Positions 36,241 through 48,165 of a stretch of 64,000 nt of DNA are shown here, piece by piece (positions within the stretch are counted from its first letter, which is position 1; each line of letters begins with the position of its first letter). Both the position numbers and the translations under genes were made by a program. Below the pieces are notes generated by a model. The model was not told the origin of the DNA and searched no databases. It saw only the letters and a program-made list of their open reading frames with translations. Source of the stretch: Anarhynchus alexandrinus (lineage: Eukaryota; Chordata; Aves; Charadriiformes; Charadriidae); the NCBI GenBank assembly GCA_008711295.1, contig VUYV01000332.1, positions 248,001 through 312,000 of the forward strand. The letters run 5' to 3'.

Positions 36241-39200
36241 CTTTTTGTACTATCCAATAGTCTGTGGTAACATTATGCTTACCTAAGAAGCTAAAATCCC
36301 CAGAAGTAAGCATTTGAAAATGGGCTCAAATTCAAACGGTGTGTAAGCTTGCATGTGCACACAAGCTATGTGGCTGTACACTCATATGCGCAATTTTCTT
36401 ATCATATCTTCATCAGTGAACTCTATGTACAGAAGACAGAGGGTGGTTTCTCTTCTTCTTTGACTTCCCTTTGGTTAGCTGAAAAAAAAAAAAAAAGAAA
36501 GTATCTCTGACTCATGCTGAAATGTGTTTTGTATGGGTTTGCGATGGTTTTAACTTCCAGCCTCAGTTTCCAAGCTAAGCCAGGCTGAAACAAAGGGAGG
36601 CAGAACAATAGCCTGAACACGAGCAGAGCCTTCGGTCGTGTGTTATGCACCCCTGGAAAGGAGAAGGGGATAAGTCTTATTAAAATTTTCCAGTGTATAT
36701 CAAGTGGAAAGTAGAGCCCAGAAAAGAAACATTCAAACCAAGATTTCTGCAAGCGATTCAACTATTTTTTTTTTTCTCTCCTTTCTCCAGTAAGCTAACT
36801 TTACTGTCGTTCCAATGCTGAGACCTCAGCCTGTTTCACACCAATAATTGCAATTGCTTCAGCATCCTTGAGGGTTCACCTTCTAGCTCCTCAGACCTGG
36901 ATAGGAAAGGCTAATTTTTAATTTTTTTTTTTTTTTTCAAGGCATTGATTAAATTTGAAGTCTGCGGAGTCACTCTTGGATTTAAAGCCAGCAATTCTGC
37001 TGCTACGTATTTGCTGGCGAGGACCGGCGCGGGCAGGGAGCGCTCAGAGAGAGTAAATCATCCTCACACGGGGTAAATGAGCTGAGAATATTACAGAGGT
37101 GCTGCGCTGCATCGCTGTGGTTACACCGTCTGTGAGCACATGAGGCCCATCACCCACTTTCACTAAAACACTTTAAAACTGTAAAAAAAAAAAAACAAAC
37201 AAAAAAACCCAGCACCTCTGAAGAAAGAGGAGTGCTTTGCAGAAACAGGAACTTATCCGGTGCGAATCCCCTCCGAGCAGGAGCCCCGAGCAGCGCCGGT
37301 GGGTCAGCAGTTTGGGGCCGGCAGTAGCTTGCATAAAGCAAAACTCACAAACAAGCCGGTGAGTCAAACTCATTTCCTTGACTAACAGGAATAGGATTTC
37401 ATAAACACAGCAATCGCTTTGTGCTCTCCAAACCGACTGAGCTGTGTGTTCGCCAGCACACGCAGCACAGAAGCGAGGAGGGGAAGGGAGGGAGGGGGGG
37501 GGAAGGCAGCTGTTTCCAGCAGCTCTTTTGGAAAGACGGGTAGAAAAGAGGCTCTTTCAGCAAACGTGATATAGGTTAGGCGTTGGGTAACAGGGGGGGC
37601 CTTTTATTAGGACTCGTATAACTTGATAATACCGCCTTATTTCTGACCTGCTCTGAGTTGAACTAGCGCACTCTCTTTCCTGTTTACTCTAGGTGTTATG
37701 TAGTAGTGGCTTTACGTCCTTTATTAACGTATTTCTGTAATTAACTTGTGTTTAAAAAAAGATTCAGTGGGCACGACCAATCTAGTTAAGGCCCCAGTCT
37801 CCAAAAATTCTCTTTCTGGTGGGGCAGCAAGGACCTTCAAGTCCTCTTTACTTCAGTGGGAATTCAGATAGATCAGTAAGGGAGTTAAGACCTCACTAAT
37901 GCAAGTACTCCACATTTTAAATTCAGAACACTGCTGTGCTCTCCCCTTTTTTTTTTTTTTTTCTTATTTTTCCCAGCCTTTTAGAAATGTTGTCTTTCAG
38001 CTGTTCAAATAGAAAATATATTCTGTATTCAGTTACAACTTTACTCCAAGGGATATATTTTAAAATATATTAGTACACAAAAAGCTGACAATCTCTTTAG
38101 TCGTATTCACAAATACTCTGCCCTCGGCCCTCAGTGCAGCTGCAGACCAACTGCACGCCATGAATACACTTCCATGGATGTTTCATGCCTGCAGTCATGC
38201 AAGAGGCTTGGGTGTGGGTGAGGGAACGCAAATAACACGCTGAGGCCCAAAGTCTGGTCCACAGTTGCCTATTGTGGGCGATCGATGTGGCTTCCACACA
38301 CCCTCCTTCACATCTCGGGCTGGGGCAGGGTCTGCAGAAAAGTTCCTCCGTTGCTCTGCAGCCTTGAGAGCATCCCTCTTCTTTGCCATCAGTGATCCCA
38401 TCTTAAATCTTTCATGGTGTTGACTCTGAACAAGTGTTGAAACATCTCGAGGTAATACTACTACTCCTTTTTGTATACGGGGTTGGCAAATAAACCATAA
38501 ACCGTGAAGGTGGGAGATGTCTCCTCGTCTCCCTGACTTACCTTCCTCTTGTTTCTCAAAGAGATTTAGTCTTGCTGGACAGGCACGACCTCATGCAGGT
38601 CCTTCGTTTCTTGTGGAGGCTTCAGCGCGGTGTTCCCCTTTCTCTGCCACGTGCGGTCACCACGGTTCCCAACCTTGCCACTACTCCTCCCACCCTTGCC
38701 ACCACTCTGCTCTGCGTGGGCAAAGGGAGGAGGTGGGCACATTCCTTGCTGCTGGTTCTTCCCCATCTCCACCACTGGAGCAGAGCGATGGTGGGGTTCC
38801 TCCTCCTCCATTTCAGTGAGCGGGTGGCACGGAGCAGGTCTTGAATCATCACAGTGCAGTGAAATACGTCCACCACCCATGGTAAATGCCTCTCCCACTG
38901 CTCTGCTCTCCCGCTATCCAGGCAGTGTTCATGCTGCCAAGGTTTTGGAGCATGTGCTAGCCTTTAGAAATTAGAGTGGTTGGTTGACACCAATTTTTTC
39001 AGTGTAATTAGACACCAGCAGTCTCCAACGTTGTCAGCGGGGACTAAAAAGGCTTCTTCTGCTCAATTTGTGTTATAATTTACCAAAATGTATACCAAAT
39101 GGAAACTAGCTAGTTTTTTTCAAAGCACGCTGTACTATTTTGTCAGAATCCCGTGTGACAAAGTCTAACTTAAGTGCACTGGGGGGATACATGTTATTAT

Positions 39201-41842
39201 TTCCATGGGATCAACTCATCCTGCGTAGCGAGGGCTTCATGCGTTCCTCTGGTTTTCCACTCCCAGCCTCCCTATGTGCCACTTACTACTTGCCCCGAAT
39301 TCCAGGGACAGATCTCACATTTCTTGCCAAAAGTTTAATCCACATTTTTCGCTTGTTGAATGGCAAGGCTCTCTCTATGTATTTCCTCTCCTCCAGTCCA
39401 GGATTTGTATATATTTCTCCATTTGTTTGTGCGTCTTTGCCTGTTCCCTCGTGCCGTTGTGCCTCTGCCCTTTACCACTCTCACGCCTTTCTTTCTCTTC
39501 CTCCTCCCCCTCTTTCAGGATGTGAGTGCTTTGAGAAGTGCATTAGAAAGTTGACAGAGCTGAAATGGAACAACTTCCTTGGAAAAAAGTCAAAGATTGC
39601 TAGAGTTTGAAGTTTTGATGGTCACATTCCAGTAGACTCACGTCTCCACCCTGCTGCGTTTCTGCTTTCCCCAACGACAGCAGTAGAGTTCTGCCCTTTT
39701 ATTTTCCATGAAATTTCAGAACTGACTGAGTACGTGTGACGTTTGTAAGCCATTGTGTAACATCCAAATGGAGCAATATCTTCAAGTTGAGTACAAGACC
39801 TTGCAAGCTCCATCAACAACACCAAGAAGTTGACCTGGATGAGACCATTTTTTCAGTTGGGGGTAGATCCTGAAGGCCCGGCAGCACCTCCATCCTTGGG
39901 GCCCAGGGGGCAGAGTGGGACAGACAGAGAGTCCGTGGAGAGGACAGGCTATCTGTGGTCAAAAAGCTTTGAACAAGCAAAAAAACACAAAACCCCCAAA
40001 CTCTGAAATTTTGGAAATCAGATGACTTGTGACAAATTGTTTGTTTTTCAGTTCTGCCTGTGCCAAAGTGAACGCGAAATGTGGAAGTGAAAGTTAACAA
40101 AAAAAAAAAAAAATGGATTGGCTGGAAAACTGCTATGAATATTCATACAGTACTTTGCTATATTGCAATTATTTCAGCTAGAAAATATAATGGCTGCAAT
40201 TATTTTGGAAATATGTTTGGCAGAGAAACTTGGAATGGAAACACAATAAAGTTAATATTCCTTTCGACATAGAGTTATCTGAAGTTGTAGATAAAACCTT
40301 ATTGCACCTGGGATGTGTAACCCTATGTTATCATCTAGGATAAATTCTAGGAGAAGCATTTAGGCTCCTCTGTGGAAGCAGCAAGCTTAAACAATGTGCA
40401 CCACTGCTGAAAACAGACACACACTGAGATAAAAGTTTAACCTTACGGCCCAAGAGATTTCCTTGGCATCAGGTAGTAAATGCAAGGACGGGAGCAATAA
40501 CCGGTGGGGCTGTGGGAGGGAGAAATACTAGAAACTGCTGCTGACAAGCAAGTGGCAAATACATCTCAGAAACAATAGGAGAAACCCTGATTAGACCTGA
40601 AGGAAAAACTTAAAAACCGTTGTAAGTGAAGCGCTGGTTTAGCTTAACAGGATCAGGCAGAAATGAGTGACACATACTCGCTCATATTAAAGTTAACTTA
40701 CAGATGATTCCTATGTATTCCTTGAGCAAGAATTCATAATAGCGTTGGGAGTGTAATAGGAAAACTTTGCTGCTAACGGATACCTCCTACAGCAGATATT
40801 GAACACTATTTCAGGCAATGTGGCACTCACATTTACATTAGGCTCTCCACATCTGTTTCATATCCAATTTATGTCAACAGTAATTGAAAGCTGTTACCAT
40901 CTGGGTTTTGGGTGGGCTACATGGAATGAGTTATCATCAAATAAGTAACTTCTAGTATGAATTAAATATCACTCCGAGTCCTCTGGTGACTTGTGGGAAC
41001 TGAGGGGAGAAGCCAGAGAGCCCTGACTTGTACAGAACTTGAAATTAAGGAACCGAATTTTACTGGAAGTAAGAAAAAATGTCACCCCCAGTCTGGATTA
41101 TGATGGGTTAAGGTATAGGACCTTCTATATTTGGACCTATATTTGGTCTATATAGGACCTAAATATTTGATTATTTCACAGAAACTTTGAACAAGCATCC
41201 ACATGTCCGCATATCTTATACTTCATAAAATCTGTAGTGAATTTTCTTTTTTTTTTTTTCTGTATTTGGTGCAAAATGTAATTCAACCCTAACAATTCTA
41301 CATTTATAAGCAAGAAACTGCAAAACAAATAAAGAAGCTGGAACAGATGTTAACCTCTTCACTCTGGGGAAGCCAGATGTAAATTCACTGTAGGGAACCA
41401 AATTCAGTAATTGGACTGCCTAACAAATTAGATACCTAGTGTGTGCTGTGATATGTGCAAGTTCTTTCTCTTTACAAAATTGCTTGTTTATCATTGAAAT
41501 CTCCCTGTTATAAAACAAAGGTATTTCTTGTGATTTTCATGGCTTTTATTCAGAAAAAAAGAAAAAAACCAAAAAAAACCCCAACCCATAATGTGAATCT
41601 TGGGGTAAAAAAAACAGTGTTACAGCCTTTGGCTTGGTGCTACACCAGTACGTACATCAGATACAGACAGATGAAGAGCTTGTTTGCATAACCCAATCCT
41701 ACTTTTCGAGAAATTAATGGGAATTTTGCCACTGGCAATACTACTGGTTGGTTATAGACTACAGGAACAGCTGTCAAAGGCAAGAGTTTCGGTATATATG
41801 GGAAAAAGTAGCCATGTAGCTCTACGATATTGACTTAAGAGG

Positions 41843-41906
41843 ATGGGATTTGATTTGGGACCTCCAGAGGTCCTTTCCAATCTATTTTATTCAATGTTTC
41901 AATGAC
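41843..41906 (+). mobile_element. CR1 LINE 3' tip relic
   Basis: A degraded 64-bp CR1 end. It keeps a G-rich 'gggatttgatttggg' remnant, ACCTCCAGAGGTCCTTTCCA and 'ttattcaatgtttcaatgac', corresponding to the usual CR1 block GATCTCCAGAGGTCCCTTCC followed by ATTCTATGATTCTATG units. Only the 3' tip remains. Confidence 0.75.
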
Positions 41907-43699
41907 TGTTTACAGTTCATTACTGGAGAGCTTCTGCTTTGAAGTACCTATTGTGTTAATGACTCCCTCTAAACTGAGTAAATCCGATGTATGTTTGAGC
42001 CTTGGTATATTTTTAATTTTCTGAAAAGATCATAGTTTTAGGACTGGGGAATAACTGCCTAATGTGTTTCTCTTTGGTTGCTTGGTGGAACTGGTGGTTA
42101 CATAGATGCTTCAGTTTCCTTCTGTTCAAATCTGCCTGTGTCTTCACACCACTCTGTGAAAAAATCCCATGTTTTTGAGAGTCTATCCCTTCTACAGAGA
42201 CCAACAGACAGCAGGATATTTGATGAAATAGCTGGCAAAAATACCAAACCTTTAGGAAGCAAAACAGAACATTCAATGACCGTGCAATTGTTAATTAATC
42301 ATCATCTTTGAAGACCCACGTTCTTCTGGAAGGCAGAGCTGTAGTGATGGTTGAAGTCACAACTTGATGACATCATTAGAAAATTTTGGCCTAAGAAGCA
42401 GCATCTATGGCTGTAAAGCATTTTTGTTTTGTGGGAGCTCAGAGTTTCTTACTTGGGTGTCCAGAAATGTGGTCATTGCCCCTTAGCAGCAACCACTGGA
42501 GCTGTGGGCGTTCGTTTGTGTGGGATGGGGGTAGGCATTGCAACCCTGATGTATGTCGCGTCCTTCAAACACAGCCGCCCTCTCTCGAGCCTGAGATCTG
42601 AGACGGGAACTTTCCTTCACCTGTGAGCGCTGTACAATCGTTCACTTCTTGGTCATGGGTCCAACGTGCTCTCCGGCTATTTTGGCTTCCAAATGAATTA
42701 TGGAAGAATGACAAATAGGAGAAACCTGCTGAGAAAACAGGATGAAAGTATGATTAATGTCACGCTGTTAGATGGCTAACGTCCCATCTCGCTTTCTTTG
42801 TGTATGTACACAGACTGAGAGCCAAACAAAAACAATAGCTGGTTGTAAGTGCCCCTTCCTTCACTCTTGCCCCAGTGCTTGTTGGGTTTATTGTCCTCAC
42901 CAAGACAGGGGAGGAACGAGTTGAGACTCGGTGGACTTTTACTCTCCTGTTGGTTGGAAATGATAGTACTAGTTGTTTGGATGTTGGAGTTAATATCTCT
43001 ACCAGGGATAAACACAGGATGAAAGAAAATGGAGAGCAGCTGGCGGAGACTCAACAGACTCCTCCACCCTATCCCTTCAGAGAATATTTTCTTAGGCTTT
43101 GTAACTCGGTTCTCAGTAATGTTAAGTTCCATTTAAGATGGATGTAGAAATACGTAGTATATATTTTTTGAAGTCAAAGCAAACATTGAAGAACAAATTG
43201 TGAAATTTCATTTGGCAGAGGAAGGTTGCATCATTGGCTTTCCTCTCGGCCTCGGGAGGTTTCATAACATCTGAAGACATCATCATGAGTGTGAGAAAGT
43301 TGACATTTAAGAAAGAGTCTAAGAATGGGAAAAATTATTAACCATTACATGTCAAGGATGTGAAGGGATTGCACCAGTGATCACAGGCTGTTTAAGGAAC
43401 GTGCACAAGTTGAAATACGTATTCTGACATCCTGCAAAAAGGCATCCCCTATATGTTCCCCATATGCTCCCCCATATAGGGGAGCACCCATATACTCCCA
43501 CATTTCAAGATTTCAGAAGCTTATGCTGCCTGGGCCCCTGCCTGGTGTCCTTGGAGGACTACCCACAAGCAGAAGAGGGAAGGTGTAGATGACGTAGTAT
43601 GTGAAATCAGGATCGTTTTCTTCCCAAGGACAAAATGTGTATTTGTCACACTGAATTTCGTCAGCCATTTTGCTCCTCCGTGGTGCAGTATCAAGAGAA
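41907..43699. other. unique non-coding sequence
   Basis: No gene is recognised. A short inverted repeat within CCCCATATG-like repeats lies at 43446-43499. The rest is mixed unique sequence with uncharacterised short open frames (42875-43147 plus, 43132-42776 minus). Confidence 0.5.
43446..43499. repeat. CCCCATATG-like short repeats with an 8-bp inverted repeat
   Basis: Four or five imperfect copies of a CCC(C)ATAT(G/A) unit. Within them TGCTCCCC (43465-43472) and GGGGAGCA (43479-43486) form a perfect inverted repeat around CATATA. Directly visible; function unknown. Confidence 0.8.
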
Positions 43700-43880
43700 C
43701 TTTTTCCTGCGGAACTCTATAGTTGGGTTCATTTTGACTCTCCCAAATAGTTTTGTGTTGTCAGAGGCTGCTGTCATATCATCATTGTTTCTTTTATCTA
43801 AATTGCTTATGAATATGTTGAGCAACACACACCTCGCTGGTACCTTTCTGCTGTCGTGAAACATTAGTTTATTCCCTAGG
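43700..43880 (-). mobile_element. old CR1-like reverse transcriptase fragment
   Basis: Minus-strand translation of about 43840-43720 gives CVLLNIFISNLDKRNNDD, then ASDNTKLFGRV. This aligns block by block with the CR1 RT segment 'GPVLFNIFINDLD ... FADDTKLGG', including the degraded catalytic box (ASDN for FADD). No 3' UTR or C-terminal block is recognisable on the left, so it is an isolated, old fragment. Boundaries are approximate. Confidence 0.7.
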
Positions 43881-43960
43881 TGTAAATACCATTTGCCAAT
43901 GTTCCCGGTGTAAAATTGACTATTATATAACACACCCCTTTCTAGCATTTTTTTAAAGTA

Positions 43961-44025
43961 GGTGTGTGTATGTATTTGTATATGTGTATATATGTATATG
44001 CGTATACATGCGTGTGTATAGTTAT
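43961..44025. repeat. impure (TG)n/(TA)n microsatellite
   Basis: Alternating TGTGTGTATG, TATATGTGTATATATG and GCGTATACATGCGTGTG over about 65 bp. Directly visible. Confidence 0.85.
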
Positions 44026-45788
44026 ACCTATTTTAGAGAAGTATTTTAATTTTCTTGATTATCAGTTTTATATGTTGCTGCTGTTTGAAAGAAAGAGCAG
44101 CAATAACTCTATTATAAAGTCCATATGTCCAGAAAATGATCTGCAAATGCTGATAACATATAAAAATAAAGACAGTATAGCTCAATTTGGCCGTGAAAAT
44201 GTATACTTCTGGATTACCAGTACTGTAATGCGAAGATTGTTTACCTTACTTTGTGTGATGTTTGGCAGGGGGGGTGGCATCTTTTTGCCAATGTTTTCTT
44301 TTCTATTGTCTTTAGAAAATTCACGCAGGTCGTGAATTAGCTTCGAAGCAGACCTGACTGAACGCAGGAGCCAGCAGATCTTCCTCTCATGGACTGTGAT
44401 GTGTTTTGAAAAGGCTGTTGAATTGAGGATACACACTGCAAAAGCATCGCTTAATTTCATCTGTAACAAGAGATCAAGGGAGAAAAAAATTGAATAGAAC
44501 ATTAATGTGACTGACGAGCACCTATGCAGATATGCAGCCTTTCATGTGTTTTTCCTCCACCCTTTATTTTTTTACCGATAGAAGTTTTATTTGGGATGAG
44601 AAAAGTAAAATCAGGAAAACTGGCCTCTTCTCCACAACTTGCAGCCATAAATCTCAAAGGAAAAATAAGGCACCCGTGCCCACCTCAGGCCCTCAGCAGA
44701 TGCACTGCAATTTGACAGTCTCAGACTTGTGTTTTGCTCACCGGGCTTGTAGAAATAATTGTCCTTTAACGAGTAGAAAGGATCGGTCCAAGACAGTTCT
44801 CGTAAAATGCTGCGCTTATATTGACAGAGCACTTGAAATGACTGTGATTTGACTAAAGCTGCAGTGTTTTCATATTTCACACAGATGCATTCAGCTCTAA
44901 GACTGTGCATTGTTACTGAAAAGTGAACTGAGTAACTGAAAGACAACAGAGACCTTCTACACGAGTAACTCGTTTAGCCAACTCATTCCCCTGTTTCTAA
45001 AGGACGCCCTTTACCAAGCATTCTGATTTCTAAAGATTTAAACAAAAGTCACTTTATCTACGTGAATAACCTAATTGACTACAGTGTGACTACTTACATA
45101 CGCTGCGTGAAGGCGTATGTTTACGCGCAGTCAAGGCTGGGGAATGTAAACGGTGTCATGTACGGCCTTGTCCTTTTCATTCATTTACTCATTCGCTTCT
45201 GGCGGCGTTGCTCCCAGCTGGATGCCTCCGACACGCAGAGGTTGGGACTCGTCATTTCTTCTGTGGAAGACCACTAGAGAAAACAAAATCGCTGCAGGAT
45301 GTAGCCTGGTGATTCATTCACTAGATGCTCTCTCTCCCTTCTGAGTAACGACTGAATCATAGCAGATGCCGAGGGTGGAAAAGACGGCTTGTCATAAAAA
45401 GCTGTGGCTATTTTTAATGCTGTCCTTACATCCTGGTCGATATTCCGTCTTTATAACACTTTCTAAGGTGTGTCACACCCTCGAACTGCATCAGGAGGGC
45501 TGCAGGTGCGATTGGCGTGTTTTGCCACTGGTGTCAGCTTCTACAGAAAGGCAATAACTGATTCACGTTAAAGCTTATTTTCACTGAAATGAACTGAACT
45601 CTCAAAATTTGCAGGTGTATCTATAAATCCCTAAAATCAGGAGCGTGTTTTCTGGGAAAGGATGGGTGTCCCCGTGATCCTGGCCCGGAGATGATAAGGG
45701 AATTGTTGTGGAGTGTTTCTTCAATGTCTTTCCTTGCTGTATCCAAACCTGATATACTGCTCCAGAGAGAACTGTACCCCTTTATGAT

Positions 45789-45850
45789 ATATCCTATGCC
45801 ATATATAAGATATAGGATATTTGAAAGTTTTATTGAAAGTTTTTGAAAGT
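45789..45850. repeat. inverted repeat followed by GAAAGTTTT tandem units
   Basis: ATATCCTAT (45789-45797) and ATAGGATAT (45812-45820) form a perfect 9-bp inverted repeat with a 14-nt AT-rich spacer. About three copies of TTGAAAGTTTT follow immediately. Directly visible; no function is inferred. Confidence 0.8.
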
Positions 45851-47687
45851 TTTGGAATTTTTGACATTTCCCCTCATTTGTATTTTGTACATGCCTTAAT
45901 GCTGTGAGGGGCTGGGATAGTAATGAAAGTGAGGGATAATGAAGTATGAATTATTTCATGCTGATACAGGAATCAGTTCAGCCGAGACAGTTGATGATTG
46001 AGGATTTTTAATGGTACTAGTTGTTGGGTTTTCCTAACATAAGGATGTGCTAGCTGAGATTTAATGAAGTGCGGCTTCAGCCTTTTTATTAGCTGTAGTG
46101 TATAGATCAGTAAATAATAAAAATCAGTCTTCCTGGCTTATTTTAGGATTTCTTCATTTCTGTTCATGTATGTCTTTTGGGGATGAATAACGCATTGCTA
46201 TTGGTTTTTAAGCCCCCCTAAAGATTCCTCACCAGGTCAGCATCTTTGGGAACTAACTACAGTGCATCCCTCAGCACACATGAGTCCATGCAATGACGAC
46301 CTGCTATTAGCGTGTCAATTTTACATATCATACTTTCTGACACCTTTTTCTCTTGTGGGAGAATTTGGTCTCAAAAGAGCTGTGAGTTTGCCATTGAGTG
46401 GCTATTCTTAAACATAAACTGAAGACCTTTTCTTTTCTTTTTTTCTTTTCTTCCCCTGAGCTCCTCTAAATTGTGTTTGTGGATTGTACACCCTAACTTT
46501 TTTAAACATGGGGTAGTGTCCCGTATAAAATGTCTAACTAATCCTGCTGGTACCACGGGGGGCAAATGGATTGTCCCAGTACTGTGGGGGCGGGGGGAGA
46601 GGAAAGAGTTATGATCAGTTGGGTAAACTTACTATCTGAAGCTTTTCACACAGTAATGAGCTGCGGATTACTATATTACCCATTTTTTTCTAAGTTAAAG
46701 AAAACTTTCTCCTCCACTTTCACTGTATTGTTTCTACTGTTTTATTCAACGACCAGATTTTTCCCATTTGCTGAGTAGGACAGAAGTGAGCTGGCTTGTG
46801 GTTAATTTACTTCCTCGTTTGTGTATTGGGATAATTAATGGTATACTTTGTAATCCTGAGAATGGTACTGACTAATTCATTGGGCACTAATGACGTGTTC
46901 ATTTAAGTTGCCAGCTTAAGTGGTAGGGCCAAATCCTGATGCCGTTGCTGAGATTTTATTCTGCCCTATAATTACCCAGTGTCTTCCTGAGGGCTTTTCG
47001 TGAACAGAGGTGACATGAAAACTGAAAGCATGTTGTCCGCTCGCAAGATAATACCTAGGAAAAGAGAGGAAAAAAGTCTGAGGGTTCTTTCTGTCCCTGT
47101 CCCACCAGGTCCTTCTTTCTACTCTGCACCTTCTCACCTTCAGTGTTCTGTACTCAGGTCCCCAAACTCCTCTTCTTTCCTTACCTTGGAAGCAGATCCA
47201 AAATAAATTAATCCTGTTTGCCCCACACCTTTTCTTTGTGCTGCGGTTGTGNGCAAAAGCCAACACGCACCACGTCGGGAGCCACGTTGGAGTTGTTGAC
47301 AATGAACGTCCTGGCTTTTTTTTTGGCTTGCTTCACAAGGTGGGGGTGGGGGGGAATATGAAATTGTGACTCCCACAGAGACTTTTACAAAAATGAATGT
47401 CTGCTTTTGCATTTAGGTTTCCCTTTAAAAGAAAAATCCTACTGTGGAGGTTGTAAAATAAGCTGAGCTTTGTTTACGTAAGAGATAAGGAATTTTATTG
47501 CTTGCAAGGTTATTTATGACATAAGCACAGACAAATAGGAGGATAAAAGGAAAGATAACATTTGTTGTGAGTACCCAAGGGAATATGTTCATGAACAGGG
47601 AGTGTAGTAAGTGCCAAACTGATTATTTTCCCCATTCTCCCCCCCCTTCCCCCGAGGAGTGGAGTTAATGGATGTCCCGGTTTGAGG

Positions 47688-47726
47688 AATGGTATGGAAT
47701 GGAATGGTGTGGAATAAGGGGTGGAA
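47688..47726. repeat. GGAAT-rich array between two copies of the LTR start
   Basis: AATGGTATGGAATGGAATGG-like units fill the space between TGTCCCGGTTTGAGG (47673-47687) and TGTCCTGGTCTGAGG (47727-47741). The LTR terminus is therefore present twice in direct orientation, 54 bp apart. Confidence 0.85.
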
Positions 47727-48057
47727 TGTCCTGGTCTGAGGTAAAACAGAACCAATGTTGTTCAATAACTTCGCTTCTTAGCTGGGCCTCTTCTAAATAC
47801 TGAAATGAACAGCATATTGTGCAGACAATGTTATCTCTCAGAGTGATCAGACCAATGTTTATAGCTGCTGCCCAGACATGGTATGCAGAGAGGCTCTGCT
47901 TATACTTATTGCCATAACACCCAAGGCCAACCAACTTTGTTGTTTGCCCCGTTAGAGGGTGGAAAAGCCTAGTGGGATCCCACCTGCAGGGAGGAGCGGA
48001 CAGGACAGGTGACCCAAAACTGACCAACAGGGTATTCCATCCCATCTGCCTCATGCT

Positions 48058-48165
48058 CAGTATAAAAGCTAATGGCTCAAAGGGTCAGCTCTCTTCCTTC
48101 AATGGCCGACNCAGTATAAAAGCTGAGGGACCAAACTGTCAGCTCGCTCTTCCTTCAATGGCCGA
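48058..48165 (+). promoter_or_regulatory. LTR core promoter, tandemly duplicated (two TATA boxes)
   Basis: CAGTATAAAAGCT occurs at 48058 and again at 48112. Each is followed by a related stretch with GTCAGCTC and CTTCCTTCAATGGCCGA. The copies are 53 and 54 bp long and differ at roughly six to eight positions plus a 2-bp indel, separated by a single N at 48111. The TATAAAA motif in a retroviral LTR marks the U3/R transcription start region. The N leaves open a mis-join of two different LTR reads. Confidence 0.75.

Larger units (their letters stand above)
31781..41842. other. long unique non-coding stretch
   Basis: About 10 kb with no gene I can name. It holds a degenerate TAA/ATT repeat (32905-33048), (TG)n at 33904-33919, (CAC)n at 36226-36240, and poly-T/A tracts near 34331, 35347, 36483, 36921, 37181 and 37950. 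A minus-strand open frame with a consensus splice donor beside it lies at 38542-38898. An acceptor-preceded open frame ends in a stop at 39519-39610. 40690-41000 has conserved-element-like texture. None of these is supported well enough to call a gene. Confidence 0.45.
43881..47672. other. unique non-coding sequence
   Basis: No gene is recognised. A TG/TA-rich microsatellite lies at about 43961-44025. A 9-bp inverted repeat at 45789-45820 is followed by GAAAGTTTT repeats to about 45850. There is a single N at 47252. 45990-46200 and 46800-46920 are AT-rich unique sequence. Confidence 0.5.
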
